Assembly (NCBI GenBank): GCA_902628235.1 | Contig: CACOMD010000002.1 | Span: 20,282-84,281, forward strand | DNA: 64,000 nt | Source of the DNA: an uncultured Prochlorococcus sp. | GTDB lineage: Bacteria > Cyanobacteriota > Cyanobacteriia > PCC-6307 > Cyanobiaceae | Reading direction: 5' to 3' | Shown: in pieces, positions 8,592-18,709 of the stretch | Position numbering within the stretch: position 1 is the first letter of the stretch | How the letters are laid out: every line of letters begins with the position of its first letter | The notes under the pieces: model-generated | The model's database searches: none | What the model saw: only the letters and a program-made list of their open reading frames with translations | Told to the model about the DNA's origin: nothing | Made by a program: the position numbers and the translations under genes

Positions 8592-8749
8592 AATTCTTCA
8601 GTTTATTAAAACATCTATTAATGTCTGTATGGAAAAATGCCACCCCACTTCAAGCAGCATTAATAACCGCATTTTTAATTTTAATAATAATATTTGTAAT
8701 TATTAGTGTTGTTCAAATAATTGTTCCATTTACTTATATTGCTATATAA
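8588..8749 (+). CDS. SxtK/DUF5989-like small membrane protein
   Basis: A 53-residue ORF, easily missed because of its size. ATG overlaps the carbamoyltransferase stop by 4 bases (ATGA), which implies translational coupling. It has a short amphipathic start (MKFFSLLKHLLMSVWKNATP), one long membrane span (about residues 24-46) and the ending VPFTYIAI. Small proteins of the DUF5989 family and SxtK of the saxitoxin cluster have this length and layout, typically ending in a 'xAPFIYxxF'-like motif next to a carbamoyltransferase. The likely role is membrane recruitment or a partner subunit of the enzyme. The identification is by pattern memory, not by search. Confidence 0.7.
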   Translation: MKFFSLLKHLLMSVWKNATPLQAALITAFLILIIIFVIISVVQIIVPFTYIAI

Positions 8750-8769
8750 TTGATTTCAAATTATATGAT

Positions 8770-10215
8770 TTATTTTTCTAATATTCTATTTAAATATTTA
8801 TAGGACTTATCTAAATCTATTATTCCTATTGAAGAAGTAGTTTCTAAAAATAAAAATAATTTATTATCTGCTTTATTGATATCTCTAATCCTTTCATTAA
8901 TATTAATTCTTAAATTTTTAATTATTTCATTATTGTCACTCAATTTAAATAAATATAATGATTGATCAACGAGAGAAGCATGGATATAAATTTTATTTTT
9001 TTCATCAATTGCTTGTATTTGAGAGATACCAATGCTTGGAGTATAAAATTTAATTGGTTCTAAGAAACCATATTTTATATGTGATTTATGAAGTGGATAT
9101 TTCAAATAAGGATTATTTTTTTCAAAAGACCATCCAGGCAATCTTTCCTTTTCTTTTAAATAATGTTCACCGTAAGAAGAAATTGGCCATCCAAGATTGA
9201 AAATTTTTTTTGAATTTTCCTTAGCAATCAGATTAATCTCATCACCGCCTTTGGGGCCATGCTCCGTTGTAAGTATATATTTATTTGTTTTGTCATAATA
9301 TAAGCCTTGTGCATTTCTCATCCCCATAGCTAAAACTTCAAATTTTTTATTATCCTTGTTTATCTTAAGAATCTTACCCATAACACTATCTTTATTCTGA
9401 GCTTTTGATCTACTTCTAAACTCTCCAGTAGTAAAAATAATTTGATTTTTATCTAACTCTGAAATTCTCCCTCCAGATTGCAAAGCTTCAAAAACTTTAT
9501 CTTCATTATTTAAAGAGTTTACACATTCATCAGGCATAAAAAAAGGTTCAAATTTAACTTCTTTAAAATTAAAATTTGCAAATATTATGCTAGTGTTCCA
9601 ACAATTTTCTTTAACTTCATTTGTAAAAGACAAATATATTTTCTCATTTGAGATGAAGAGATCTTTTATAGAAAATTTAGGTGATTTTTTGAATTGTTTT
9701 TCATTAATAAATTCTCCTATATTATTCTTTATTTGTTTAAACTTTAAAAGCTTTTTATCGTATTGTGAGCTTCCTAGGATACCAGTTGAAGATAATAATA
9801 TAATTTGATTCTGATAATTGTCTATATAAGCGCTTCCAGGGACTTTATCGTAAATACCTCTCATAATAAAATTTTTTTGAGGATTATATTTTTCTAGAAA
9901 TAATTTTGTTTTTTTTAACTTTATAATTTCATTATTTTCAAAATATAAATCAACCATCGATTCTTTTATTTCTTTATCATTGTCAACTCCATATTTCTCA
10001 AGATTCTTTAAAATTCTATTATCTTTTTCTAAAATTTTTATCTCTCGATATGGCAAGATATACTTACTTAAATTTTGCATTTGCGAGTCAGAAAAAAATT
10101 TCAAAATAAAAGATTTTATCAAGACTTTATTGTTTAATAAAAATCGAAAATAAAAAATTGACGGAATACTAATTAAAAATGAGATAAATATTAGCAATCC
10201 TTTTTTATTAATCAT
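8770..10215 (-). CDS. Glucose/sorbosone dehydrogenase-like beta-propeller (PQQ-type), membrane-anchored
   Basis: A 481-residue protein with an N-terminal membrane segment (about residues 6-25) and a beta-propeller of the GSDH family. The diagnostic stretch is 'GMRNAQGLYYD' followed by 'TTEHGPKGGDEINLI' and 'NLGWPISSYGEHY' (about residues 298-345), matching the HGP-GGDE-GWP core of soluble aldose sugar dehydrogenases. Those enzymes oxidise aldoses with PQQ on the periplasmic side. No PQQ synthesis genes are in the window, so the cofactor source is unknown. It converges on the carbamoyltransferase operon with a 20-base gap and may act on the same sugar-like product. Confidence 0.75.
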   Translation of the reverse strand: MINKKGLLIFISFLISIPSIFYFRFLLNNKVLIKSFILKFFSDSQMQNLSKYILPYREIKILEKDNRILKNLEKYGVDNDKEIKESMVDLYFENNEIIKLKKTKLFLEKYNPQKNFIMRGIYDKVPGSAYIDNYQNQIILLSSTGILGSSQYDKKLLKFKQIKNNIGEFINEKQFKKSPKFSIKDLFISNEKIYLSFTNEVKENCWNTSIIFANFNFKEVKFEPFFMPDECVNSLNNEDKVFEALQSGGRISELDKNQIIFTTGEFRSRSKAQNKDSVMGKILKINKDNKKFEVLAMGMRNAQGLYYDKTNKYILTTEHGPKGGDEINLIAKENSKKIFNLGWPISSYGEHYLKEKERLPGWSFEKNNPYLKYPLHKSHIKYGFLEPIKFYTPSIGISQIQAIDEKNKIYIHASLVDQSLYLFKLSDNNEIIKNLRININERIRDINKADNKLFLFLETTSSIGIIDLDKSYKYLNRILEK

Positions 10216-10394
10216 GTTTAAAATTTCTTATTAGTAATTTTCTTAATTTAATTTAAAAAAATACTATTTAATTTGTGGGCAATATTTCAAACTTATTTTT
10301 AAGTTAAAAATTTTGCATTTATTATTTCAGCTTAGATTCAAAAAATTATTTTCAAAAATATATTAATTAAATCTCATAAAGTGTAATTTAAGAA

Positions 10395-11378
10395 TTAATA
10401 AATCATTTTTGTATTAAAAGCAAATCCTAATTCTGAATTATTTTTATTTGTTTCCCTAACAAAAACAACTGGAATAATTTTTAATTTATCATTAATATTA
10501 ATCTCAAACCAACCTTCATAAGCAATCTTTTCTTGATCATTATGAGTTCCGAAAGCTAGACCAAAATTTTTATTTTTATATTTTTTTTGTAAAGCAAAAA
10601 TCCAGTTATAAGATGTCTTTAATTTTCGACCATTTTTTATTTCTACAGAAGTACTAATTGAGGGGAAATTTCCTTTAGTAAAATATGTGGCAATTCCATA
10701 AGCATTAAATTTATTATTGAAGTTTGAGGTAATGGTAGCACCCCAATCTTTTCTGTTTAAACCAATTTGACTGATAAAGTGAATAGTTTCATTTGTAATA
10801 ATTGTATTGTTTGAACTTATTTTTAAAGATAAGTTAAAACCTTTTTCAAATAATCTTGAAACTCCTAAACCAGGACCGATTCCGGATGATGTTGTAAATT
10901 TACTTCCATCTAAAATTGCAATTCTCTCATTATAAAGAGAGGACTTACCTTCTAAACCATTATATCCAAACATCATTGGTCCAACTGTACCTTTATAATT
11001 ATCATTTATTTTAAATTGATATTGTAGGGTTGAAATTTTAAGATTATTTCCTTTCTTGCTTTGCAAATCAAGATTTAACGGACTCTCAAATGCATTCCCT
11101 GATTCAATAATTGTAAGTAATTTATTATTTTCATTAAAGCTTGTTTTAATTTTAATTTTTTTTTCATAAGTAAAATTTATTGATTCATTATTATTATTTT
11201 TAATACCTCCAAAAGTAAAAAATAAATTTCCTTTGATAGACGTCAAAGGAAATATTTTTTTTCCTAAATTATTATCAACATAATTAATATTTTTATTTGA
11301 ATATATAGTTTCACTGCATACATTTAAATATAAATTCTGTAAAAGAAATATAAAAAACAAACGAAATTCTTTTCTCAT
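10395..11378 (-). CDS. Putative outer-membrane beta-barrel (OprB-like porin, no SLH domain)
   Basis: A 327-residue protein with a signal peptide (hydrophobic about residues 7-20). The mature chain is rich in alternating polar/hydrophobic strands, Asn and Ser, with little helix. The C-terminus reads IIPVVFVRETNKNNSELGF then AFNTKMIY, similar to the closing strands of cyanobacterial OprB-type porins that end in an aromatic residue. The N-terminal SLH domain of the major Som porins is absent. It is leftward like the GSDH gene and 179 bases upstream of it, so a shared transcript is possible. A specialised channel for the island's substrate is inference. Confidence 0.55.
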   Translation of the reverse strand: MRKEFRLFFIFLLQNLYLNVCSETIYSNKNINYVDNNLGKKIFPLTSIKGNLFFTFGGIKNNNNESINFTYEKKIKIKTSFNENNKLLTIIESGNAFESPLNLDLQSKKGNNLKISTLQYQFKINDNYKGTVGPMMFGYNGLEGKSSLYNERIAILDGSKFTTSSGIGPGLGVSRLFEKGFNLSLKISSNNTIITNETIHFISQIGLNRKDWGATITSNFNNKFNAYGIATYFTKGNFPSISTSVEIKNGRKLKTSYNWIFALQKKYKNKNFGLAFGTHNDQEKIAYEGWFEININDKLKIIPVVFVRETNKNNSELGFAFNTKMIY

Positions 11379-11729
11379 TTTTTTTTGAATTTTTAAGAAT
11401 CATAATTATTAATTATGCTAGTTATAAATATTTAAAAAAGCATACCAAGTACTAAGTATTTTCTGATGAATTTCCGTCTTCTGAATCCTAGGGAATTCTC
11501 TAAATAAAGTTTTTACTTCTATATATTAGGCACAAAAATTATCATGAAATTTAGTACAAATTTGTTTAATTTCCTAATAACCCTTCTCTACTAATATTTT
11601 TTTGACTAACTTTGTCAGTCAAAAAAGTGCTATAACTATCTAAATTAAACTAGCTATAAGATATCTTTCATCATAAATAAAATAATTATTTCTAATTAAG
11701 TATCAACTATTTTTTTCTAAACGAATAGA
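11379..11729. other. Intergenic right boundary of the accessory island
   Basis: A 351-base AT-rich gap upstream of the leftward porin-like gene and downstream of hemW. It should contain the promoter of the porin-like gene and the 3' end of the hemW transcript. The clearest structure is the inverted repeat at 11598-11626. No ORF or RNA gene could be supported. Confidence 0.6.
11598..11626. repeat. Perfect 10-bp inverted repeat between hemW and the porin-like gene
   Basis: TTTTTTGACT (11598-11607) and AGTCAAAAAA (11617-11626) flank a 9-base spacer. The T-run lies 5' and the A-run 3' on both strands, the reverse of an intrinsic terminator, so a protein-binding site or a structural 3' end is more likely. 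Spacing of the two GACT cores (about one helical turn) fits a dimeric regulator. Confidence 0.4.
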
Positions 11730-12953
11730 TTAATTAATTTGATCCCACCAATTAAACATCGCAATGATTATTTGATTACTTAATTCCATTCCTTTAGGAT
11801 CACTTAAAAAAAATCTATCACCTTCATTAAGTAAAAGATCATAATCTCTGTATTTTTGCCAGCTTGCCAATAATTTTGACATAAATTTTTTTGAATCATC
11901 CTCATCCCATCCTTCTTCAATAAACAATCTTCTCAAATTAATTCCTTCTTTAGTTCTTAAACCTAACATTATTTTTTCATCAAGATCTAACTTTTTTCTT
12001 GAATTTGCGAGTAAAGATTTATCTACTTGCTTATCGCATTGATCAATTACCCATTTTTGATAATCATCTATATTTTTTGGTCTAGAGAATCTAATACCCC
12101 AAGGAGAGCTTGTAGAACCTTGACCAAAACTCCACCAACCCAATCCTTTCCAATAAACTCTATTATGTCTTGATTGATGCCTGGGTAGAGAGTAATTAGA
12201 TATCTCATATCTTAAGTAGCCAGAATTATTTAAAATTTTGCTTGTTAATTTACTATTTTCAAAAGATTCATCCTGATTAGGCAATCGTAACTTCCCCAGA
12301 TCCTGTAATTTTTGAAAAACAGTACCTTCTTCAACATTTAAATCATAAATTGAGATATGAGGAGGGCAAAAACTAATTGTTTTTTCTAGATCTTTTTGCC
12401 ATGTTGATAGAGTACTTTTGGGGAGATTTTGGATTAAATCCAAACTCCAACTCTTGATACATTTATCTTTCTTTGCATTTCTCATCCAATTACAAGCCTC
12501 CTCTACATCATTAGATATATGTCTTCTCCCAGCTTCTTTTAAAACTTGGTTGTTAAAGCTTTGTGCTCCTAAGCTAAATCTGTTTATGCCTGCATTGATA
12601 AATCCATATAAATCTTTTTCTTCAAAACTAGCTGGATCAACTTCCATTGTGATTTCAGCACCATAATCAATTCCATAATTACTTTCAAAAATAGAAATTA
12701 ATTCTGCCATTTGAGTAGGATCTAAGATTGAGGGCGTTCCCCCGCCTATATAAATTGTGGATAATGGAGATTTGTGTTTAATTGACAATATTTCTTTTTT
12801 TAAGAAATATAAATAATCATTTATTACTTTTGTTCCATTTCCTTTAGTATTTTTTACTTCATCTCCAATAGGAACAATTGAAAAATCACAATAGAAACAT
12901 CTTCTATGACAAAAAGGGATATGTATATAGGCGCTTCTAGGTGGTTTAAACAT
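11730..12953 (-). CDS. hemW: HemW-type radical SAM protein (often annotated as coproporphyrinogen III oxidase HemN)
   Basis: A 407-residue radical SAM protein. The [4Fe-4S] motif is C15-x3-C19-x2-C22 in 'YIHIPFCHRRCFYCDF'. HemN proper has an additional cysteine right after this motif (CxxxCxxCxC) and is about 50 residues longer, so this is the HemW heme chaperone branch. Other family signatures are 'TIYIGGGTPSILD', 'EVDPASF', 'RFSLGAQSF' and 'ISIYDLNVEEGT', plus a HemN C-terminal domain with 'MLGLRTKEGI'. HemW inserts heme into respiratory proteins. It runs toward the accessory island and is divergent from the PIN-TRAM gene (98-base gap). Confidence 0.88.
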   Translation of the reverse strand: MFKPPRSAYIHIPFCHRRCFYCDFSIVPIGDEVKNTKGNGTKVINDYLYFLKKEILSIKHKSPLSTIYIGGGTPSILDPTQMAELISIFESNYGIDYGAEITMEVDPASFEEKDLYGFINAGINRFSLGAQSFNNQVLKEAGRRHISNDVEEACNWMRNAKKDKCIKSWSLDLIQNLPKSTLSTWQKDLEKTISFCPPHISIYDLNVEEGTVFQKLQDLGKLRLPNQDESFENSKLTSKILNNSGYLRYEISNYSLPRHQSRHNRVYWKGLGWWSFGQGSTSSPWGIRFSRPKNIDDYQKWVIDQCDKQVDKSLLANSRKKLDLDEKIMLGLRTKEGINLRRLFIEEGWDEDDSKKFMSKLLASWQKYRDYDLLLNEGDRFFLSDPKGMELSNQIIIAMFNWWDQIN

Positions 12954-13051
12954 ATCTAATTAGTTAAAAAGTTCTTTAGGAGATCACAATAAAGCTTTCT
13001 AAAAACAAAATCTTTATTTACTCAATTAATAAAGCCTAGTAGATTAGGTTT

Positions 13052-14161
13052 ATGACAGATATTTTAGTAATTATTTTATTTATATTGTCTGGAGGTGCCT
13101 CTGGTTGGCTTGGGGTTGATTTATTGCCTGTTGAAAACTTAAAACAAGTTTCAAATATTGAGGGATTTAGAATAGTTTTATCAATAATTGGTTCTTTTGT
13201 AGGATTAGCTGCAGGGTTTGTTTTTTTGCAACTAAGAAAAACATTTCTAGATCAAATACGAACAATGCCAACAGATCTACTAATTAGTAGAGCTGTAGGA
13301 CTTATTTTAGGATTACTTGTAGCTAATTTACTTTTAGCACCAATATTGCTAATACCATTTCCAAGAGAAGTATTTTTCGCTAAGCCATTAGCGGCAATTT
13401 TGAGCAATATCTTCTTCGGAGTTCTTGGTTATAAATTAGCTGATACCCATGGGAGAACATTATTAAGGTTATTTAACCCCAACAATACAGACGCATACTT
13501 AGTTAATGAGGGGATCTTGCCTGCTGCCAGCCCTAAAATACTTGATACAAGTGTAATCATTGATGGAAGAATCAATGGACTATTAAATTGTGGGTTACTT
13601 GAAGGTCAAATAATTGTAGCTCAAAGTGTTATAGATGAATTACAAAAATTGGCTGATTCCAGCAGTAACGAAAAAAGATCCAAAGGTAGAAGAGGACTAA
13701 AATTATTAAAAGAATTAAGAGAGATTTATGGAAGAAGGTTAGTAATTAATCCTACTAAATATGAAGGAGATGGTACCGATGAAAAACTTCTCAAGATAAC
13801 ACAGGATATGGCTGGTACATTAATCACAGTTGACTATAATCTTTACCAAATTGCGGAAGTAAAAGAATTAAAAGTTTTAAATTTAAGTGACTTAGTAATT
13901 GCATTGAGACCTGAAGTACAGCCGGGAGAATCACTTAATATAAAAATTGTTAGAGAAGGTAAAGAGAAAATGCAGGGTATTGGATATTTGGATGACGGAA
14001 CAATGATTGTTGTTGAGGAAGCAAAACAATTCGTAGGAAGTAGATTAAACATTGTTATCACTGGAGCATTACAGACTCCTACAGGTCGGATGGCCTTTGG
14101 TAAACTTCTAAATGATCAAGAGTCAAACAAATCTTTTAAATCTGAAGCAACTGAGGGCTAA
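13052..14161 (+). CDS. Membrane-anchored PIN-TRAM domain protein
   Basis: A 369-residue protein with three or four N-terminal membrane segments (residues about 5-20, 42-61, 82-103, 112-130). The PIN ribonuclease domain starts at 'KILDTSVIIDGRI' (Asp165), with the later acidic 'LITVDYNL'. The TRAM RNA-binding domain starts at 'GESLNIKIVREGKEKMQGIGY'. This is the YacL-like architecture conserved in cyanobacteria and Gram-positives. The predicted role is a membrane-tethered RNase or RNA-binding protein; no substrate is known. It lies 40 bases upstream of clpR in the same direction. Confidence 0.9.
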   Translation: MTDILVIILFILSGGASGWLGVDLLPVENLKQVSNIEGFRIVLSIIGSFVGLAAGFVFLQLRKTFLDQIRTMPTDLLISRAVGLILGLLVANLLLAPILLIPFPREVFFAKPLAAILSNIFFGVLGYKLADTHGRTLLRLFNPNNTDAYLVNEGILPAASPKILDTSVIIDGRINGLLNCGLLEGQIIVAQSVIDELQKLADSSSNEKRSKGRRGLKLLKELREIYGRRLVINPTKYEGDGTDEKLLKITQDMAGTLITVDYNLYQIAEVKELKVLNLSDLVIALRPEVQPGESLNIKIVREGKEKMQGIGYLDDGTMIVVEEAKQFVGSRLNIVITGALQTPTGRMAFGKLLNDQESNKSFKSEATEG

Positions 14162-14201
14162 CACTAGCTAGAATCATTTATAGATAACTAACTCAATAAA
14201 T

Positions 14202-14864
14202 ATGACAGTTTCCGCTCCTTATTACGGTGATAACACCGTAATGAGAACTCCACCTCCAGACCTTCCTTCCTTATTACTAAAAGAAAGAATTGTATATCTT
14301 GGGTTGCCGTTATTTTCTGATGATGATGCTAAGCGTCAATTAGGTATGGATGTCACTGAACTAATCATTGCTCAACTTTTATATCTTGAATTTGATAATC
14401 CAGATAAACCTATTTTCTTTTACATAAATTCAACAGGAACAAGTTGGTATACTGGCGATGCCGTTGGATTTGAAACGGAAGCTTTCGCAATTTGCGATAC
14501 TATAAGCTACATAAAACCGCCTGTTCATACTATTTGTATAGGGCAAGCGATGGGTACTGCAGCAGTAATTCTTTCTTCTGGAACAAAAGGTCAAAGAGCT
14601 GCCCTCCCCCATGCATCAATTGTTTTACATCAACCTATAAGTGGTGCAAGAGGTCAAGCTACAGATATACAAATTAGAGCAGAAGAGGTTTTGAAAAATA
14701 AAAAATCGATGCTCGAAATTCTATCAAGGAATACAGGTAAGACCTTAGATGAACTTTCAAAAGATTCTGACCGTATGAGTTATCTTAATCCACATCAAGC
14801 AGTGAAGTATGGTGTTATTGATAGAGTACTCACAAGTCAAAAAGATTTACCAACAAACATTTAA
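14202..14864 (+). CDS. clpR: ClpR, non-catalytic ClpP-like subunit
   Basis: A 220-residue ClpP-fold protein without a full active site. The catalytic Ser position falls on Gly118 (in CIGQAMGTAA), the His is kept (His143 in VLHQP), and the Asp position is Met192 (DRMSYL). ClpR assembles with ClpP3 into a mixed heptameric ring that partners ClpC in cyanobacteria. It is followed after 12 bases by clpP3, with which it is co-transcribed. It has the usual N-terminal extension of cyanobacterial ClpR. Confidence 0.95.
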   Translation: MTVSAPYYGDNTVMRTPPPDLPSLLLKERIVYLGLPLFSDDDAKRQLGMDVTELIIAQLLYLEFDNPDKPIFFYINSTGTSWYTGDAVGFETEAFAICDTISYIKPPVHTICIGQAMGTAAVILSSGTKGQRAALPHASIVLHQPISGARGQATDIQIRAEEVLKNKKSMLEILSRNTGKTLDELSKDSDRMSYLNPHQAVKYGVIDRVLTSQKDLPTNI

Positions 14865-14876
14865 TTAATTTTTATC

Positions 14877-15482
14877 ATGCCAATAGGAACTCCAAGCGTG
14901 CCTTATAGACTTCCTGGAAGTCAATATGAGAGATGGGTTGACATTTATACGAGACTAGGTGTCGAAAGAATTTTATTCCTCGGACAGGAAGTGAATGATG
15001 GGATTGCAAATAGTCTTGTAGCTCAAATGCTATATCTTGACTCTGATGATAATTCAAAGCCAATATATCTTTACATAAATAGCCCTGGAGGCTCTGTAAC
15101 TGCTGGTTTAGCTATTTATGACACTATTAAGTATGTCAAAAGTGATGTTGTTACGATTTGCGTAGGGTTGGCTGCCTCTATGGGTGCATTTTTATTAGCA
15201 GCAGGAACAAAAGGCAAACGTGTTGCTCTCCCTCATAGCAGAATAATGATTCATCAGCCTTTAGGAGGTACTTCTCAACGGCAAGCAAGTGATATTGAAA
15301 TTGAAGCAAAAGAAATTTTAAGAATCAAAGATATGTTAAACAAGTCAATGGCAGATATGACTGGTCAAACATTTGAAAAAATTGAAAAAGATACTGACAG
15401 AGATTATTTCTTAAGTGCTGAGGAAGCGAAAAATTACGGTCTAATAGATCGTGTTATCACCCATCCAAGTGAGGCGAAATAA
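14877..15482 (+). CDS. clpP3: ATP-dependent Clp protease proteolytic subunit ClpP3
   Basis: A 201-residue serine peptidase with an intact triad: Ser101 (GLAASMGA), His126 (IMIHQPLGG) and Asp176 ([11 protein letters not shown]). It is the catalytic partner of the upstream ClpR; together they form the ClpP3/R complex essential in Synechococcus. The ATG start is 12 bases past the clpR stop. The numbering as clpP3 follows its pairing with clpR rather than any residue unique to this paralogue. Confidence 0.93.
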   Translation: MPIGTPSVPYRLPGSQYERWVDIYTRLGVERILFLGQEVNDGIANSLVAQMLYLDSDDNSKPIYLYINSPGGSVTAGLAIYDTIKYVKSDVVTICVGLAASMGAFLLAAGTKGKRVALPHSRIMIHQPLGGTSQRQASDIEIEAKEILRIKDMLNKSMADMTGQTFEKIEKDTDRDYFLSAEEAKNYGLIDRVITHPSEAK

Positions 15483-15513
15483 AATCTATAAAGATAAATT
15501 TATGTAAAAGATA

Positions 15514-15535
15514 ATTTGCTTAATTATGAGCAAAT
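15514..15535. other. Hairpin between clpP3 and ilvC
   Basis: ATTTGCT (15514-15520) and AGCAAAT (15529-15535) enclose an 8-base loop, 31 bases after the clpP3 stop. It is a possible 3' end of the clp transcript, but the following T content is too interrupted for a confident terminator call. Confidence 0.35.
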
Positions 15536-15592
15536 AAGTTTATTTAGCTAAATATTGTCTAAAATTATAATTATCAAAACAAAGTAGTTTAA

Positions 15593-17586
<1,994 letters not shown>

Positions 17587-17636
17587 CCTCTAACAGGTGT
17601 AATATTTTTTAATTAATATATGTTTAAAACAATCTT

Positions 17637-17882
17637 ATGGAAAATAATAAATTAAATGATTCAGAATCAACTGAGGATACTGAAAACATTTCAAACATTA
17701 ATAATCAAGACTCTAAATGGATAGATAATAGTGGTGAGGAAGTAAATGATGTATTTGGATTTAATGCAAGTGCCGAACTTGTGAACGGAAGAGCTGCCAT
17801 GGTTGGATTCTTCATGCTGATACTAACTGAATTAGTTTTTCAAGGACGTCCAGTTACTTCTGCAATATTTGGTATTAATTGA
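17637..17882 (+). CDS. High-light-inducible protein (Hli, one-helix LHC-like)
   Basis: An 81-residue protein with an acidic, disordered first 40 residues and one chlorophyll-binding helix. The motif AELVNGRAAMVGFF (Glu47, Asn50, Arg52, Met55) is the ExxNGRxAM signature of the CAB/ELIP/HLIP family. Such proteins bind chlorophyll and carotenoid and protect photosystem assembly under high light. It is directly followed, 3 bases later, by a small two-span membrane protein. No HLR1 element was obvious in the 50-base upstream gap. Confidence 0.93.
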   Translation: MENNKLNDSESTEDTENISNINNQDSKWIDNSGEEVNDVFGFNASAELVNGRAAMVGFFMLILTELVFQGRPVTSAIFGIN

Positions 17883-17885
17883 ATT

Positions 17886-18095
17886 ATGGTAAAAACAAAT
17901 CACAAATTTAAGGTATTTTTATACATTTCTGTCTGGGTTATTATTTGGGGATCAATTGCTTCTTTAATAGATTTACCTTTTCTAAAAAATGGTATTTACA
18001 GTGAAGGAGATTTAGGCCAATATTTAACATTCTCTTTAACAGCTATGATTTCTATAATCTTTGCTAAAAATATTTTTAGTAAAATAAACTTATAA
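17886..18095 (+). CDS. Small two-span membrane protein downstream of hli
   Basis: A 69-residue protein with two hydrophobic segments (about residues 10-28 and 44-63) joined by 'DLPFLKNGIYSEGDLG'. I do not recognise a named family. The 3-base gap after the Hli gene indicates co-translation, so a role in photoprotection or photosystem assembly is inferred. Its last 6 bases overlap the 3' end of the convergent gene. Confidence 0.75.
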   Translation: MVKTNHKFKVFLYISVWVIIWGSIASLIDLPFLKNGIYSEGDLGQYLTFSLTAMISIIFAKNIFSKINL

Positions 18096-18344
18096 AAATC
18101 TATATCTAAATCTTTTAATTACTTTTGCACTGACTCCGTTTTCCTGATTTTCATATAATATCCACTTATGAGTTTCTGTATCATGGTCACACCCCAAGTT
18201 AGTGGAATTAGAATAATTGGATAAGAGACTATGGCATGCCCTATCTGCTTCAAAAGCCGAATTATAAGCTGAAAACCAAAAAGTTATAAGTATTATTAAA
18301 ACCAAAATTAATAATGTTTGCAATATTGTCCCTATGATTTTCAT
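18090..18344 (-). CDS. Conserved hypothetical protein with N-terminal membrane anchor
   Basis: An 84-residue protein with one hydrophobic N-terminal segment (about residues 5-25), three cysteines-region residues around 'ACHSLL' and 'LGCDHDTETHKW', and a basic end 'VIKRFRYRF'. An in-frame TTG precedes the ATG by one codon; I chose the ATG at 18344. No family recognised. Convergent with the small membrane gene next to hli (6-base overlap). Confidence 0.65.
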   Translation of the reverse strand: MKIIGTILQTLLILVLIILITFWFSAYNSAFEADRACHSLLSNYSNSTNLGCDHDTETHKWILYENQENGVSAKVIKRFRYRFL

Positions 18345-18410
18345 CAATAAAATAAATGTATATTTAATAATTTAGCATTTTTATATCAAGGCATTTATTT
18401 TATAAATTAA

Positions 18411-18656
18411 TTATCTCCCAAAATTAAATATGAAATCATGAAAAGATTCATTATTTAAAAATAATATAATTCCAACCAATAGTATGAAATTCAAACCTAA
18501 TACTATGGTTGCAAAAATATTTATTTGTCTTTTACCAGGCAATGTGTAAGTAAATTTCTTTTCTGCAAGTATTTTTGCTAATCCTGTTTTAGGATTTTTA
18601 ATTTCTTCAGCCTTACGATTATCTAAATTTGAATTGTCTGAAAAACCTTTGTTCAT
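18411..18656 (-). CDS. Conserved hypothetical single-span membrane protein
   Basis: An 81-residue protein with a charged N-terminal half ('NRKAEEIKNPKTGLAKILAEKKFTYT' region) and one membrane span at about residues 46-66, then a short tail. It does not match a family I know. It is one of three short leftward genes between the hli locus and HU. ORF length, start context and lack of competing ORFs support a real gene. Confidence 0.65.
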   Translation of the reverse strand: MNKGFSDNSNLDNRKAEEIKNPKTGLAKILAEKKFTYTLPGKRQINIFATIVLGLNFILLVGIILFLNNESFHDFIFNFGR

Positions 18657-18709
18657 AAAAATAATATTTCAAACTTATAGTATTCTATGTTTTAAAAATT
18701 TTTTTAAAG

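Noticed and set aside
11598..11626. Intrinsic terminator for hemW
   Set aside because: On both strands the T-run precedes and the A-run follows the stem, so there is no 3' U-tract as required.
3418..11729. tRNA-integrated genomic island or prophage
   Set aside because: No tRNA fragment, direct repeat, integrase or phage gene is visible at either end; the mode of acquisition stays open.
14430..14677. Overlapping ORFs within clpR on both strands
   Set aside because: Cysteine/serine-rich frame-shifted translations of the conserved ClpR sequence, which itself is clearly the coding frame.
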